DNA of 29,565 nt, taken from contig DDII01000009.1 of assembly GCA_002338445.1 (NCBI GenBank), forward strand, positions 1 to 29,565. Direction: 5' to 3'. Positions 16,548-24,430 of the stretch are shown here, piece by piece. Source of the stretch: Cellvibrionales bacterium UBA1854 (GTDB lineage: Bacteria; Pseudomonadota; Gammaproteobacteria; Pseudomonadales; Porticoccaceae). Each line of letters begins with the position of its first letter. The first letter of the stretch is position 1. The position numbers and the translations under genes are program-made. The notes below the pieces were generated by a model. That model was not told where the DNA came from. It made no database searches and was given only the letters and a program-made list of their open reading frames with translations.

Positions 16548-16964
16548 TCAAAAATAAGTTTTTCTCGAGACTGTTGATTGCTTTTTCAATACGAAAAAAA
16601 CATCTTGATATGCGTTGTAAAAGCTGACTGGAGATCCTGTTTTACATGCTATTAATTCATCCAAGCTCGATTTTATAAGTCCTCTTGAGTTTTTCGTTAA
16701 AAGTTTAGATTGAGCACTTAACCCCAAAAAAAAATCTTTCTTAGAAAAACTTGTTTGAGGAAAACTCTGATCAATCAAAGTGGAAAGCTCCCTACCATTC
16801 GAATTAACACAGCTTAATTTGGAGGAAAAAGTCTCACTGGTCTCATTCCATGTATCTTCTAGCTCCTCAAGTAACAGCTCAGAAAAACCACATATAATAT
16901 TGACGAAGGTCTTGAGGTTATGTCGAATCTTTGAGAGTAATAGTAAGTTTAGCCTAGAACTCAT
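16548..16964 (-). CDS. Stand-alone HisKA-like (H-box) domain protein
   Basis: 138 residues. KIRHNLKTFVNIICGFSELL (12-31) strongly resembles the H-box helix of histidine kinases (typically HELRTPLNAIIGFSELLLEE), with His15 in the phosphoacceptor position. The usual Pro after Arg-Thr is Phe20. LSCVNSNGRELSTLIDQSF (about 50-68) fits the second helix of the dimerisation hairpin. There is no ATPase domain; the remaining 70 residues are unassigned. It may therefore be a phosphotransfer or dimerisation module that needs a kinase elsewhere. I chose the ATG at 16964 because AGGGA sits 6 nt upstream; an in-frame TTG at 16979 is less likely. It is the first of the minus-strand group leading to the ZorA-like gene, 200 nt upstream of it. 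Confidence 0.5.
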   Translation of the reverse strand: MSSRLNLLLLSKIRHNLKTFVNIICGFSELLLEELEDTWNETSETFSSKLSCVNSNGRELSTLIDQSFPQTSFSKKDFFLGLSAQSKLLTKNSRGLIKSSLDELIACKTGSPVSFYNAYQDVFFVLKKQSTVSRKTYF

Positions 16965-17067
16965 GCTGCTTCCCTGCAAATTAAGATTTCTTTCGATTTT
17001 TTAGTCGTTTCATCATTATTTGCTTCTATAAAGCAAAAACGAGTTTTTGAACCCTTTCGTATTTGCG

Positions 17068-17085
17068 ATAGTACACTATTAATAG
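17068..17085. repeat. Overlapping palindromes upstream of the HisKA-like gene
   Basis: ATAGT (17068-17072) and ACTAT (17075-17079) form a dyad that overlaps the perfect 10-bp palindrome CTATTAATAG (17076-17085). They lie about 105-120 bp upstream of the HisKA-like ATG, where a promoter or operator would be expected. The 224-bp gap holds no gene. Confidence 0.25.
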
Positions 17086-17171
17086 ATGAAGAAAATAGGT
17101 ATCAGATGGCCGTCACCAATATCAAATAATGGAAATAAGTCAAAAAAAGTTTATGCATAAAATGATATTGA

Positions 17172-17186
17172 CGCCCCACTTGGGCG
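17172..17186 (-). terminator. Weak hairpin after the sugar-dehydrogenase-like gene
   Basis: CGCCC (17172-17176) and GGGCG (17182-17186) pair around a five-base loop, 18 nt past the stop of the minus-strand lipoprotein gene. The transcript then reads TCAATATCATTTTA, so the T tract is poor. It is a possible terminator. Confidence 0.35.
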
Positions 17187-17203
17187 CACTCGGGATACGG
17201 AAA

Positions 17204-18706
17204 CTAACGAATTCGAAACACCTTCCCGGGCGTCGAGTGGGTTACAAAGAATATTTCACCGACTGAATTGATATCGAATGATGAGATTCTTCCATAGCCG
17301 GATAAATTAATAAATCTGTGTCTTGGCCTGATTGAGTCAAGACTTAAGACCAACATCAGCTCGAACTTTAGAGAAGTTATAAGAAAACTGTTATTCAGCT
17401 CTGGAAATAACTGATTTTCGTGTATGTATTTGATACCTCTGGGTGCAATCGACGGAATGTAGTGTGTCACTGAATCTTGATACCCCGGCAGCTGCGTCTC
17501 GCCAATTAGGCCACCCCCATATTCCTCACCCAAGGTTACCAGGGGCCACCCGTAGTTCGCGCCAAGCTCTAAAACATTTACTTCGTCACCACCTTGCGGG
17601 CCGTGCTCAGAAACGACTACCTCTCCAAATTCAGAAACCAAATCTATCCCTTGAGGATTTCGGTGCCCAAGCGAATAAATCTCTCTTCGCGAGTCGGTAT
17701 TTACCGTATTTTGTGGGTGAGCCAGAAGGCTACCATCTGGCTGAATTTGGAATCTAAGCACTTTGCCGTTATACCTTTCTGGTGATTGTGCACACGCTCT
17801 GCAGCGCCTATCTCCGGAAGTAGCGTAAAGCACATCACCAATCAATAAAACGTCCCCGCCAAAATGCTGGTTGGAGGTTTCATCAGGCTCCGCCTCGAAA
17901 AGTTTTACGGGGTCAGAGAAAATCGGCTCATCGCCCAAAGTAAGCTCAAACCTGTGCAGGGCTAAAGTATAGCCAGATTGCTGTGTCACGATTGATGCCG
18001 CGAAGTAGATTTGATAGCTGGTGTCAGAGATTTTTGCTATGTCAAAATTAAAGAGCCCTCCTTGCCCCTCCGAGTAAAGATTTATCTTGGATGATACATC
18101 GAATGAATATTTTTGTTCTGTTACCAAATCATGTAAAAAGAAGACACCGTCTTGCCTAGTAGTCAGGTAAGCCTGGTCACTTATAAATTTAAAACCCCAC
18201 AACCTGCTGTCTGTAGAGAACACTTCGTCAACTGCCATCGCTGACTCAACCGAGTTGAACTCTGCATAATTGACCTCATCTTCTTCAAATGGAAAATATG
18301 TATCAACATACAACTCACTTTCATCAATAATACTTATATTAAATGGTTCGCTAGTAGTCGACTCTCCATCTGAGACTTCGACAATGACCTCATAAAGGTT
18401 ATCGCCATCTGCGCTAGATGGTGCCTCAAAATCCTTTGGTGATAGAAAGCGCATGTTACCTTCTTTGGAAACGGCTACCTCGGTGGCATCTGGTCCGCTT
18501 ATGGTAAAAGTCAATGAGTCGTTTTCGGGGTCTGTAGCTAAAACTGTGCCTATCGAGGTTGAATTCTCGTCAACGGCAATTTCAAGCTGTGTAACAAATT
18601 GTGGCGGCAAATTTAGCGTCTCTGACTGATTACTGCCGCAGGAGGGCAAAACAATTAGAAAACATACTATTGCAGTTAATCCGTACAACCGATGGTTAAG
18701 AATCAT
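17204..18706 (-). CDS. Lipoprotein: cadherin-like domain fused to PQQ sugar-dehydrogenase-like propeller
   Basis: 500 residues. The signal peptide ends in the lipobox LPSC with Cys23, so it is a lipoprotein, probably in the outer membrane or facing the periplasm. Residues about 34-130 form a cadherin-like or dystroglycan-type beta domain with VDENSTSIGTV, ATDPENDSLTF and EVSDGE, a calcium-binding adhesion-type module. From about 140 on it matches the soluble aldose dehydrogenase (YliI/Asd, GSDH) six-blade propeller: GQGGLFNFDIA, LYATSGDRRC, SLGHRNPQGID (about 341), SEHGPQGGDEVN (about 365) and GANYGWPLVT. These enzymes oxidise sugars or other alcohols with PQQ. A CRAC cysteine pair sits near residue 302. 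GAGG 5 nt before the ATG is the Shine-Dalgarno. It stands alone, with a possible -10 TATACT just upstream. The substrate is unknown. Confidence 0.85.
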   Translation of the reverse strand: MILNHRLYGLTAIVCFLIVLPSCGSNQSETLNLPPQFVTQLEIAVDENSTSIGTVLATDPENDSLTFTISGPDATEVAVSKEGNMRFLSPKDFEAPSSADGDNLYEVIVEVSDGESTTSEPFNISIIDESELYVDTYFPFEEDEVNYAEFNSVESAMAVDEVFSTDSRLWGFKFISDQAYLTTRQDGVFFLHDLVTEQKYSFDVSSKINLYSEGQGGLFNFDIAKISDTSYQIYFAASIVTQQSGYTLALHRFELTLGDEPIFSDPVKLFEAEPDETSNQHFGGDVLLIGDVLYATSGDRRCRACAQSPERYNGKVLRFQIQPDGSLLAHPQNTVNTDSRREIYSLGHRNPQGIDLVSEFGEVVVSEHGPQGGDEVNVLELGANYGWPLVTLGEEYGGGLIGETQLPGYQDSVTHYIPSIAPRGIKYIHENQLFPELNNSFLITSLKFELMLVLSLDSIRPRHRFINLSGYGRISSFDINSVGEIFFVTHSTPGKVFRIR

Positions 18707-18734
18707 AGGGACCTCAATAAAAAATTAATAACTT

Positions 18735-18740
18735 AGTATA
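18735..18740 (-). promoter_or_regulatory. Candidate -10 element of the PQQ lipoprotein gene
   Basis: On the minus strand this reads TATACT, 29 nt upstream of the ATG, with the Shine-Dalgarno GAGG in between. No clear -35 hexamer is present at 16-18 nt. Confidence 0.3.
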
Positions 18741-18885
18741 CGGTTATGTCCATAGTTTTGTTTATTCGATATATAATAATTTGACTGGGAACAGGGCTCT
18801 AAGATTTTTGATTTATTTAACATAAAAGATTTTACTGGAAGACATAAGCGCTTTTAATATTTTGCTTTTTGTACTTCATAGAAAC

Positions 18886-18913
18886 TTGACCTGACTTATC
18901 GAATTCCTATTTT
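18886..18913 (+). promoter_or_regulatory. Candidate promoter of the macA-like operon
   Basis: TTGACC (18886-18891) and TATTTT (18908-18913) are 16 nt apart. The transcript would begin near 18920, about 70 nt before the first gene. The surrounding 284-bp gap is AT-rich and contains no gene. Confidence 0.35.
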
Positions 18914-18990
18914 GAAGGTAATTTAATCACTCAGACAAAAAGCGAAACCTTTACAGGTATGTCATAATTACAAGCATAACCCTTTAGAGC

Positions 18991-20421
18991 GTGTGTAATT
19001 TGAATAGACTATTAATTGTAATTTCTTCATCAGTAATCTTGGTCTTCAGTGGATACTATTTACTGAAACCCGAAGAATTTAATTCACAAATGTCTTATCA
19101 AACTTATTCACTCAGCAAAGGCGACATCGAAAGTCTTGTTAGTGCTGCTGGAGCGATAAACCCTGTAGTCACAGTTGACGTTGGATCTGAGCTTTCCGGT
19201 GTTATCAACGAGCTCTTGGTAGACTTCAACTCGATCGTTAAAAAAGGTCAACTCATTGCCCGGCTTGACAATCGAACCCTTCTGGCAAGACTCAGACAAA
19301 CAAATGCTGATCTGGCTATGGCTAAAGCAAATCTTCAGCAGCAAATTGCATCGCATACAAAATCGGTTGCGCAATTTCAATTAGCTAAACAAAGCCATAG
19401 ACGTCAGAAAGAATTATTCAGCCGCGGCCTAATTAGTAGGTCAAATCTTGATGAAAGTGATGCAGCGCTCGCAATTGCCGAAGCAGATAAATCGCTGCGT
19501 ATTGCCCAGATAGCAGCATCTAGAGCAAATATTCTTCAGCGGGAAGCGCAGCTAGAGCAAGTAAATCTTGATCTCGAGAGGACTGATATTCGCTCCCCAG
19601 TATCAGGAATTGTGATTGATCGCCGTGTAGATATCGGACAGACCGTCGCAGCTAGCTTCTCAGCTCCAATTTTATTTATGATCGCTCAGGACCTCGAACA
19701 AATGCAGATTGAGGCAGATATTGATGAAGCCGACATAGGAAAACTAGAGGGAGGCCTAAAAGTCCGGTTCACAGTAGATGCTCACCCAAAAAGAACTTAC
19801 GAAGGATACATCTCTCAAGTTCGAAAGGCATCAAAAACAGTTTCAAATGTTGTCACTTACACAGTAATTATTACTGCCTCCAATCAAGATGGTAGCTTGC
19901 TGCCGGGTATGACGGCCAACATCGATATCGTTTTAGGAAAGAAAGAAGGTGTTCTCCGCGTTCCAAACTCGGCATTACGATTCCGTCCAGTGGGTGTTCC
20001 GGAAAAGCAAAATATACACCCGCTTCGCGAAATGATGCAGCAATTGGACTTATCTGAAGAGCAAAAGCTACTCGTCAAACCTATCCTAGAAGATATGATC
20101 AGCCAGATGTCCAATAATCGCGGAAACTGGCGCGGTGACAGTAGGAACAACTCGTTAAGACAGAAATTCCGCAATCAGCTAAAACTTATTCTTACCGAGG
20201 AACAATTCGCTAAATTTTCACACTTAGGGCGAAAAAAACGGATGGTAATGCGGGATGGCGGCGGAACAGGAGAAATATGGGTATTAAAAAATGGAGAACC
20301 AATAAGTTTTTCCGTGAGAACCGGGATTTCTAATGATGAGTATACCGAAATCTTCAGCAAAAGCCTTGCAATAGGTGATGATGTAATCGTCCGAGTCAGT
20401 CGTCAGCAAAGGCTTAAATGA
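18991..20421 (+). CDS. macA: MacA-type periplasmic adaptor with LTxxQ-like insertion
   Basis: Membrane-fusion subunit that links an ABC exporter to an outer-membrane channel. About 476 residues. A hydrophobic anchor (about 7-25) is followed by the barrel-sandwich entry VDVGSELSGVI (61-71), a long coiled-coil hairpin (about 100-195), then LERTDIRSPVSGIVIDRRVD and the beta-barrel domain ending in VPNSALRFRP (about 323-333). An inserted helical segment at about 343-415 then carries LDLSEEQKLL and LILTEEQFAKF, two LTxxQ-like motifs like those of Spy/CpxP. The membrane-proximal domain resumes at GEIWVLKNGEP. The start is uncertain: GTG at 18991 or TTG at 19000, neither with a good Shine-Dalgarno. 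The stop overlaps the next gene (ATGA). The symbol is given by family; the exported substrate is unknown. Confidence 0.85.
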   Translation: MCNLNRLLIVISSSVILVFSGYYLLKPEEFNSQMSYQTYSLSKGDIESLVSAAGAINPVVTVDVGSELSGVINELLVDFNSIVKKGQLIARLDNRTLLARLRQTNADLAMAKANLQQQIASHTKSVAQFQLAKQSHRRQKELFSRGLISRSNLDESDAALAIAEADKSLRIAQIAASRANILQREAQLEQVNLDLERTDIRSPVSGIVIDRRVDIGQTVAASFSAPILFMIAQDLEQMQIEADIDEADIGKLEGGLKVRFTVDAHPKRTYEGYISQVRKASKTVSNVVTYTVIITASNQDGSLLPGMTANIDIVLGKKEGVLRVPNSALRFRPVGVPEKQNIHPLREMMQQLDLSEEQKLLVKPILEDMISQMSNNRGNWRGDSRNNSLRQKFRNQLKLILTEEQFAKFSHLGRKKRMVMRDGGGTGEIWVLKNGEPISFSVRTGISNDEYTEIFSKSLAIGDDVIVRVSRQQRLK

Positions 20422-21182
20422 TGCCAGGCAGAGACCCTACAATTCAAGTTTGCCAACTTCGCAAGTCATATAATATTGGGGAGGAAAGAATACACGCGCT
20501 TAAGTCAGTCGATATCAAAATTCATGAGGGCGAGTTCGTCTCTATTATGGGCCCATCAGGGTCCGGAAAGTCTACCTTTATGAATATGATTGGGTTTTTG
20601 GATAGCCCTAGTAGCGGTGAGGTCTATTTTGAGGGAAGGAGAATAGTAGGATTCTCAAAAAATCAACTGGCAACATTAAGGAATACTAAAATTGGATTTG
20701 TATTTCAGCAATTTTTCTTGTTGCCCAGAACTAGTGCGCTTGACAACGTAATGTTGCCCCTTTTTTACTCCAATGTAGATAAAACAATGTGGATGAAGAG
20801 AGCGCAGCATTGCCTTGCTCAAGTTGGTCTTTTAGATCGTCAGGATCACCATCCGTCGCAGCTCTCTGGCGGACAGCAGCAGCGGGTCGCAATAGCGAGA
20901 GCGTTGGTAAATAACCCCAGTGTAATAATGGCTGACGAGCCAACTGGGGCGATCGATACTGAAACCGGCCTGAGCCTAATGCAACTCCTGCAAGAGCTTA
21001 ATGCCAATGGCACCACCCTCATCCTGGTGACACACGAGACCGATATTGCAGCTTTTGCGGGACGTCGTTTAACTTTTCGTGACGGAAATCTCATTCACGA
21101 CGGTTACTCGGAACCCTCAAGTGCCTCATTAGAGCTTGAAAAATACAGAGCCATGCCCGAAGCTATCAATTCATTGAGCTAG
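20418..21182 (+). CDS. ABC exporter ATP-binding protein (MacB/LolD type)
   Basis: 254 residues; powers the adjacent FtsX-type permease from the cytoplasmic face. Walker A is GPSGSGKST (about 47-55), the Q-loop is FVFQQFFLLP, the ABC signature is LSGGQQQRVAIARAL (about 153-167), and Walker B is VIMADEPTGAID (about 174-185), with the switch histidine in LVTHETD. This sequence set is typical of the MacB/LolD subfamily. The first ATG overlaps the macA-like stop by four bases; a second ATG follows at 20421. In classical MacB the ATPase and permease are fused in one protein; here they are separate genes, 4 nt apart, as in many MacB-like systems. Confidence 0.95.
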   Translation: MMPGRDPTIQVCQLRKSYNIGEERIHALKSVDIKIHEGEFVSIMGPSGSGKSTFMNMIGFLDSPSSGEVYFEGRRIVGFSKNQLATLRNTKIGFVFQQFFLLPRTSALDNVMLPLFYSNVDKTMWMKRAQHCLAQVGLLDRQDHHPSQLSGGQQQRVAIARALVNNPSVIMADEPTGAIDTETGLSLMQLLQELNANGTTLILVTHETDIAAFAGRRLTFRDGNLIHDGYSEPSSASLELEKYRAMPEAINSLS

Positions 21183-21186
21183 ATAA

Positions 21187-22419
21187 ATGAAGGTTATTGA
21201 ATTAATCAAAATAGCATTAACCGCTCTTCGAATAAATTTAATGCGCAGCGTGCTGACCATGCTCGGGGTAATAATAGGCGTGGCAGCAGTAATTGTAATG
21301 GTAGCACTAGGGGCTGGTGCCCAAAGGGAAATAGACCGTCAACTTGATTCGCTGGGAGGAAACATATTCATAGTTATGAATAATCACCGACGACAAGGCA
21401 CGGTCGCAAAGGCTCGCGGCACTATTCAAAAATTATCTGTCAAGGAACAGCAATTCATCGAAACCGATGTCCCTGGAGTCGATCGTGCAGGCGCTTCACT
21501 AAGATCTCAAGGCCAAATAATTTTTGGAAATATTAACTGGCGTACAGAAATTGACGGGGTCGATAACGGAGCTTTTATTGCGAGGAATCTGAATATTTCA
21601 GAGGGACGAGAATTCACCGATAGAGAGCAAAGATCAGCGGCAAAGGTGGTGATACTGGGGGCTACAGTTCGCGAAGAACTTTTTGGGGCCGGGGAGGCGC
21701 TGGGACAAATCGTGCGAATTAATGATTTCAATGCAAAAGTAGTGGGTACCCTTAAAGTAAAAGGCCAAAGTATATGGGGTAGCGATCACGATGATCGGGC
21801 ACTGTTGCCTCTAGAGACTGTACGAAAACGAATCACTGGAGTCAGTAAGCATAGTCCGAAGTCTGTGAGCTATATTGCAGTAAAAATACTTGATGGTTAT
21901 GACATGGTTTTAGCCGAAGAAGACATTTCAAGTGCATTGAGAATAAGTATGAAGATTCCGCCTGGTGAAAGCGATACATTCAGAGTTAGAAATATGTCTG
22001 AAATTTATGCTGCAAACGCAGAGTCTGAGAAGATATTTAACAGCCTTCTCGCCGCTGTGGCAGCGGTCAGTCTCATAGTGGGTGGGATCGGCATCATGAA
22101 TATAATGCTTGTTTCAGTTTCTGAACGCACCAGTGAGATCGGTCTTCGAATGGCCGTTGGTGCAAAACCCTCGGATATTCTAACCCAATTTCTTGTAGAA
22201 GCTACTACGCTATGCTGTATCGGCGGTTTTCTTGGGATAGTGAGCGCTGTCTGCGCAACATTCCTCATAGAGTCCTATGCAAACACTGCGGCGGTTATTG
22301 AGTACCATGTCATCGCGATTAGCTTCCTATTTTCAGCAGTCATTGGGATATTTTTTGGCTACTATCCAGCATTGAAGGCTTCGAAACTCCAACCAATCGA
22401 AGCTCTTCGTCATGAATAA
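21187..22419 (+). CDS. MacB-type ABC exporter permease (FtsX domain)
   Basis: 410 residues. The N-terminal helix about 18-42 (LTMLGVIIGVAAVIVMVALG) is the classic MacB entry sequence, and GAGAQREIDRQLDSLGGNIF follows. A large periplasmic domain (about 50-280) is the MacB_PCD type that couples ATP hydrolysis to movement outside the membrane (mechanotransmission). The FtsX core begins near 285 with SLIVGGIGIMNIMLVSVSER, continues TSEIGLRMAVGAKPSDILTQ, and ends in two more helices and YYPALKASKLQPIEALRHE. The gene starts 4 nt after the ATPase stop and completes the adaptor-ATPase-permease operon. No outer-membrane TolC gene is present here, so a TolC-type channel must be supplied from elsewhere. 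Confidence 0.95.
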   Translation: MKVIELIKIALTALRINLMRSVLTMLGVIIGVAAVIVMVALGAGAQREIDRQLDSLGGNIFIVMNNHRRQGTVAKARGTIQKLSVKEQQFIETDVPGVDRAGASLRSQGQIIFGNINWRTEIDGVDNGAFIARNLNISEGREFTDREQRSAAKVVILGATVREELFGAGEALGQIVRINDFNAKVVGTLKVKGQSIWGSDHDDRALLPLETVRKRITGVSKHSPKSVSYIAVKILDGYDMVLAEEDISSALRISMKIPPGESDTFRVRNMSEIYAANAESEKIFNSLLAAVAAVSLIVGGIGIMNIMLVSVSERTSEIGLRMAVGAKPSDILTQFLVEATTLCCIGGFLGIVSAVCATFLIESYANTAAVIEYHVIAISFLFSAVIGIFFGYYPALKASKLQPIEALRHE

Positions 22420-22518
22420 TCCTCATTAAAACATAATCTAAATTGATTGATTAATTCATAGTATGGTGAGCTATCTATGAGCCAACACACGGAACCGGGC
22501 ACACTTATTCAACCTTAG

Positions 22519-22602
22519 TTGAAAAAGTGATTTAAACGCCCTGTATAAATTCATGTTATTTTCAAAGATAATCACACGATTTGGGAGGAAAAAATGACTT
22601 AA
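22519..22602 (+). promoter_or_regulatory. Promoter-like and start-site signals leading to a two-codon ORF
   Basis: TTGAAA (22519-22524) and TATAAA (22544-22549) are 19 nt apart. Further on, GGGAGG (22583-22588) lies 5 nt before ATG (22594), followed by ACT and TAA (22600-22602). These signals face the 3' end of the minus-strand nfeD-like gene, which begins at 22599. They may be the remains of a lost plus-strand gene, or chance. Confidence 0.25.
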
Positions 22603-23051
22603 CGCTGTGCCGCACCAACCCATAAAATACCAACCTCAACGTGTTTCACCTCTACCATCGATCCGGCTTCGATGTGAGAGCTGCTAGCAACCATCCAATC
22701 AACACCAGAATAACGATGTACCAAATTGTCGCCTACCCTCAAATCCATATCTATCGTAAAGCGATGACCCACAAGATCCGATTTCACCGCCTCATGTCTT
22801 GTTGTCCTGCCTAATTGGTTTAAGGGAACCCACAGCACTGAGGTTATGGATACAGTAAGGATCCCGATTACACCCAAAGCAAACCCGATGGATTGCGAAA
22901 CGATACCAAAATTCATCAGTAGTCCAGTCGCTATTAAGGAAAGGCCAAAAGATGCCAAGACGACTAAGGAGAAACCGAAGGCAACAGCTTCAACAATAAA
23001 ACAAACTACACCGAGCACTATGATGATTGTGGAAAAATCGGTGGACAACAT
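22599..23051 (-). CDS. NfeD-like membrane protein
   Basis: 150 residues. Three to four hydrophobic segments (about 8-30, 32-50 and 55-80) are followed by a soluble C-terminal OB-fold (about 88-150) with LVGHRFTIDMDLRVGD and VDWMV. This is the short NfeD form, which binds SPFH proteins and affects membrane organisation and protease quality control. The start is the ATG complementary to 23049-23051: it lies one base after the stop of the SPFH gene (TAA A ATG), so translation is coupled. The frame stays open upstream, but that part overlaps the SPFH gene and has no family match. Confidence 0.85.
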   Translation of the reverse strand: MLSTDFSTIIIVLGVVCFIVEAVAFGFSLVVLASFGLSLIATGLLMNFGIVSQSIGFALGVIGILTVSITSVLWVPLNQLGRTTRHEAVKSDLVGHRFTIDMDLRVGDNLVHRYSGVDWMVASSSHIEAGSMVEVKHVEVGILWVGAAQR

Positions 23052-23052
23052 T

Positions 23053-23994
23053 TTAACCTGATTGTTTTTCGTTGATTGATCTAATAATTGACATAACTTG
23101 CGCGACCACCGCGGACGCATCACTCGTAGCGTCTGGTAGTAAGACGACAGAAGACTCTTTTGCAATCGCATGCTTTGCCTCGATTGCCCTTGTCGCCAGA
23201 TCAAGTTGGATTGCCTTCTGACCCATATCAGTATCTGCAGCCTCTCCAATTCTTTTAATTGCTTCGGCTCTTGCCTCTGCAACCGCTACTATCGCCCTAG
23301 ATTCACCCTCCGCTCGCAGCACTTGCTCATCTCTATCGGCTTCCGCCGCCAGCACCACTGACTGCTGTTCTCCCTGAGCGCGATTGATAGCTGCCTGACG
23401 ATCCCCCTCCGATTCAAGGATTTGCGCCCTTTTGACTCTCTCTGCCTTCATTTGCGCTTCCATTGCATCCATCACCGATTTAGGTGGAACAATATCTTTT
23501 ATTTCATAACGAAGAACTTGTATTCCCCATGGTGACGATGCCTCATTTATGGAAGTGACAATATTTGTATTAAGCATATCTCTCTCTTCAAAAGTCTTAT
23601 CTAACTCCATTTTTCCCAATTCGGATCGCATTGTGGTCTGAGCGAGTTGCGTCACTGCAAAAACATAATCATCGACTCCATAAGTTGCTTTCACCGGATC
23701 AAGGACACGGAAATAAAGAACGCCATCAACTGTGAGGGATATATTATCTTTTGTTATCGCGTTTTGACTTGGCACATCGACGGCTTGCTCTTTGAGAGAT
23801 CTATCCGCTCCAATTCTATCGATGACCGGCAAGATAAATCCGAGACCCGCTTCCTTCGTCGACTGATATCGACCGAACCGCTCAATCACAAAAGCTCTAT
23901 TCTGTGGCACAAAAAGAATACAAGATTTGAACACAACTAATATAAAAACGAGTATTACAATCTGTAAAATCGGTAATGAGGTCAAAATCTCCAT
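23053..23994 (-). CDS. SPFH/stomatin-like membrane protein (QmcA type)
   Basis: 313 residues. One N-terminal membrane helix (about 7-27) precedes the SPFH/band-7 domain, beginning LFVPQNRAFVIERFGRYQ and including EQAVDVPSQNAITKDN, LDKTFEERD and YEIKDIVPPKSV. A long Ala/Glu-rich helical region follows (EGDRQAAINRAQGEQQSVVL, AEARAEAIKRIGEAA), which forms the coiled coil of these cage-like oligomers. The protein scaffolds membrane domains and regulates proteases such as FtsH. I chose the ATG at 23994, preceded by GGAG 10 nt upstream; a GTG 45 bases earlier would lie on the candidate -10 region (TATTAT/TATAGT) and add a hydrophobic stretch without a good ribosome site. It is the first gene of the pair with nfeD. 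Confidence 0.9.
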   Translation of the reverse strand: MEILTSLPILQIVILVFILVVFKSCILFVPQNRAFVIERFGRYQSTKEAGLGFILPVIDRIGADRSLKEQAVDVPSQNAITKDNISLTVDGVLYFRVLDPVKATYGVDDYVFAVTQLAQTTMRSELGKMELDKTFEERDMLNTNIVTSINEASSPWGIQVLRYEIKDIVPPKSVMDAMEAQMKAERVKRAQILESEGDRQAAINRAQGEQQSVVLAAEADRDEQVLRAEGESRAIVAVAEARAEAIKRIGEAADTDMGQKAIQLDLATRAIEAKHAIAKESSVVLLPDATSDASAVVAQVMSIIRSINEKQSG

Positions 23995-24295
23995 TTGATT
24001 TACGCTCCATTCAAAGATCAGAACTGCAACAGTGACCACACTATAATACTTTTTCTGGGCAGATTGGAATGAATTGTGTTTACGATACCTAGAAAAGGGC
24101 GCTTGCAGATAATGATCTCTCTAGGGGTCGAGAGTTTGAACCGTCAAATGCTCGAACATTATTATCAAGCAACCTAGAACTTATCGTGCCATATTCACGG
24201 GTTCCTCGAGGGACCTAAATAATATGTCAAAACTTTTTTCTTGAGCGTTTGCTATTAATAGCTACTCTATCCACATCTTAGCCTGATACTATGGT

Positions 24296-24430
24296 TTATG
24301 ACCGAATTAACTTGGAAGCACGCCTTCGGAGCTCGAATTTCTGCACTTTTCCAGTTGAAGTCTTTTGATTTGCCTCTAATAAAAAATATTTTGGAACTTT
24401 ATACTTACTAAGGCTTGAGTAACATAACCT
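24296..24430 (-). pseudogene. C-terminal remnant of an AMP-binding acyl-CoA synthetase
   Basis: Read on the minus strand, 24430 to 24296 encodes LCYSSLSKYKVPKYFLLEA, then NQKTSTGKVQKFELRRRA, and ends SKLIRS with TAA at 24296. This is the canonical end of class I adenylate-forming enzymes: the K(Y/F)KVPK strand and the T(S/A)TGKVQK motif with the catalytic lysine. No N-terminal domain, ATP-binding motif or start codon precedes it; upstream the frame contains a stop and merges with a different family. It is therefore a deletion remnant, distinct from the intact FATP-type gene at 8651, whose C-terminus has another sequence. Confidence 0.75.

Noticed and set aside
22599..23282. Longer 227-residue reading of the NfeD-like gene
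   Set aside because: The first 77 residues overlap the SPFH gene in another frame and have no NfeD similarity. The ATG one base after the SPFH stop is the natural start.
24200..24262. Palindromes GGTTCCTCGAGGGACC and GCTATTAATAGC
   Set aside because: Isolated, without nearby promoter or gene start; may be chance in a decayed region.
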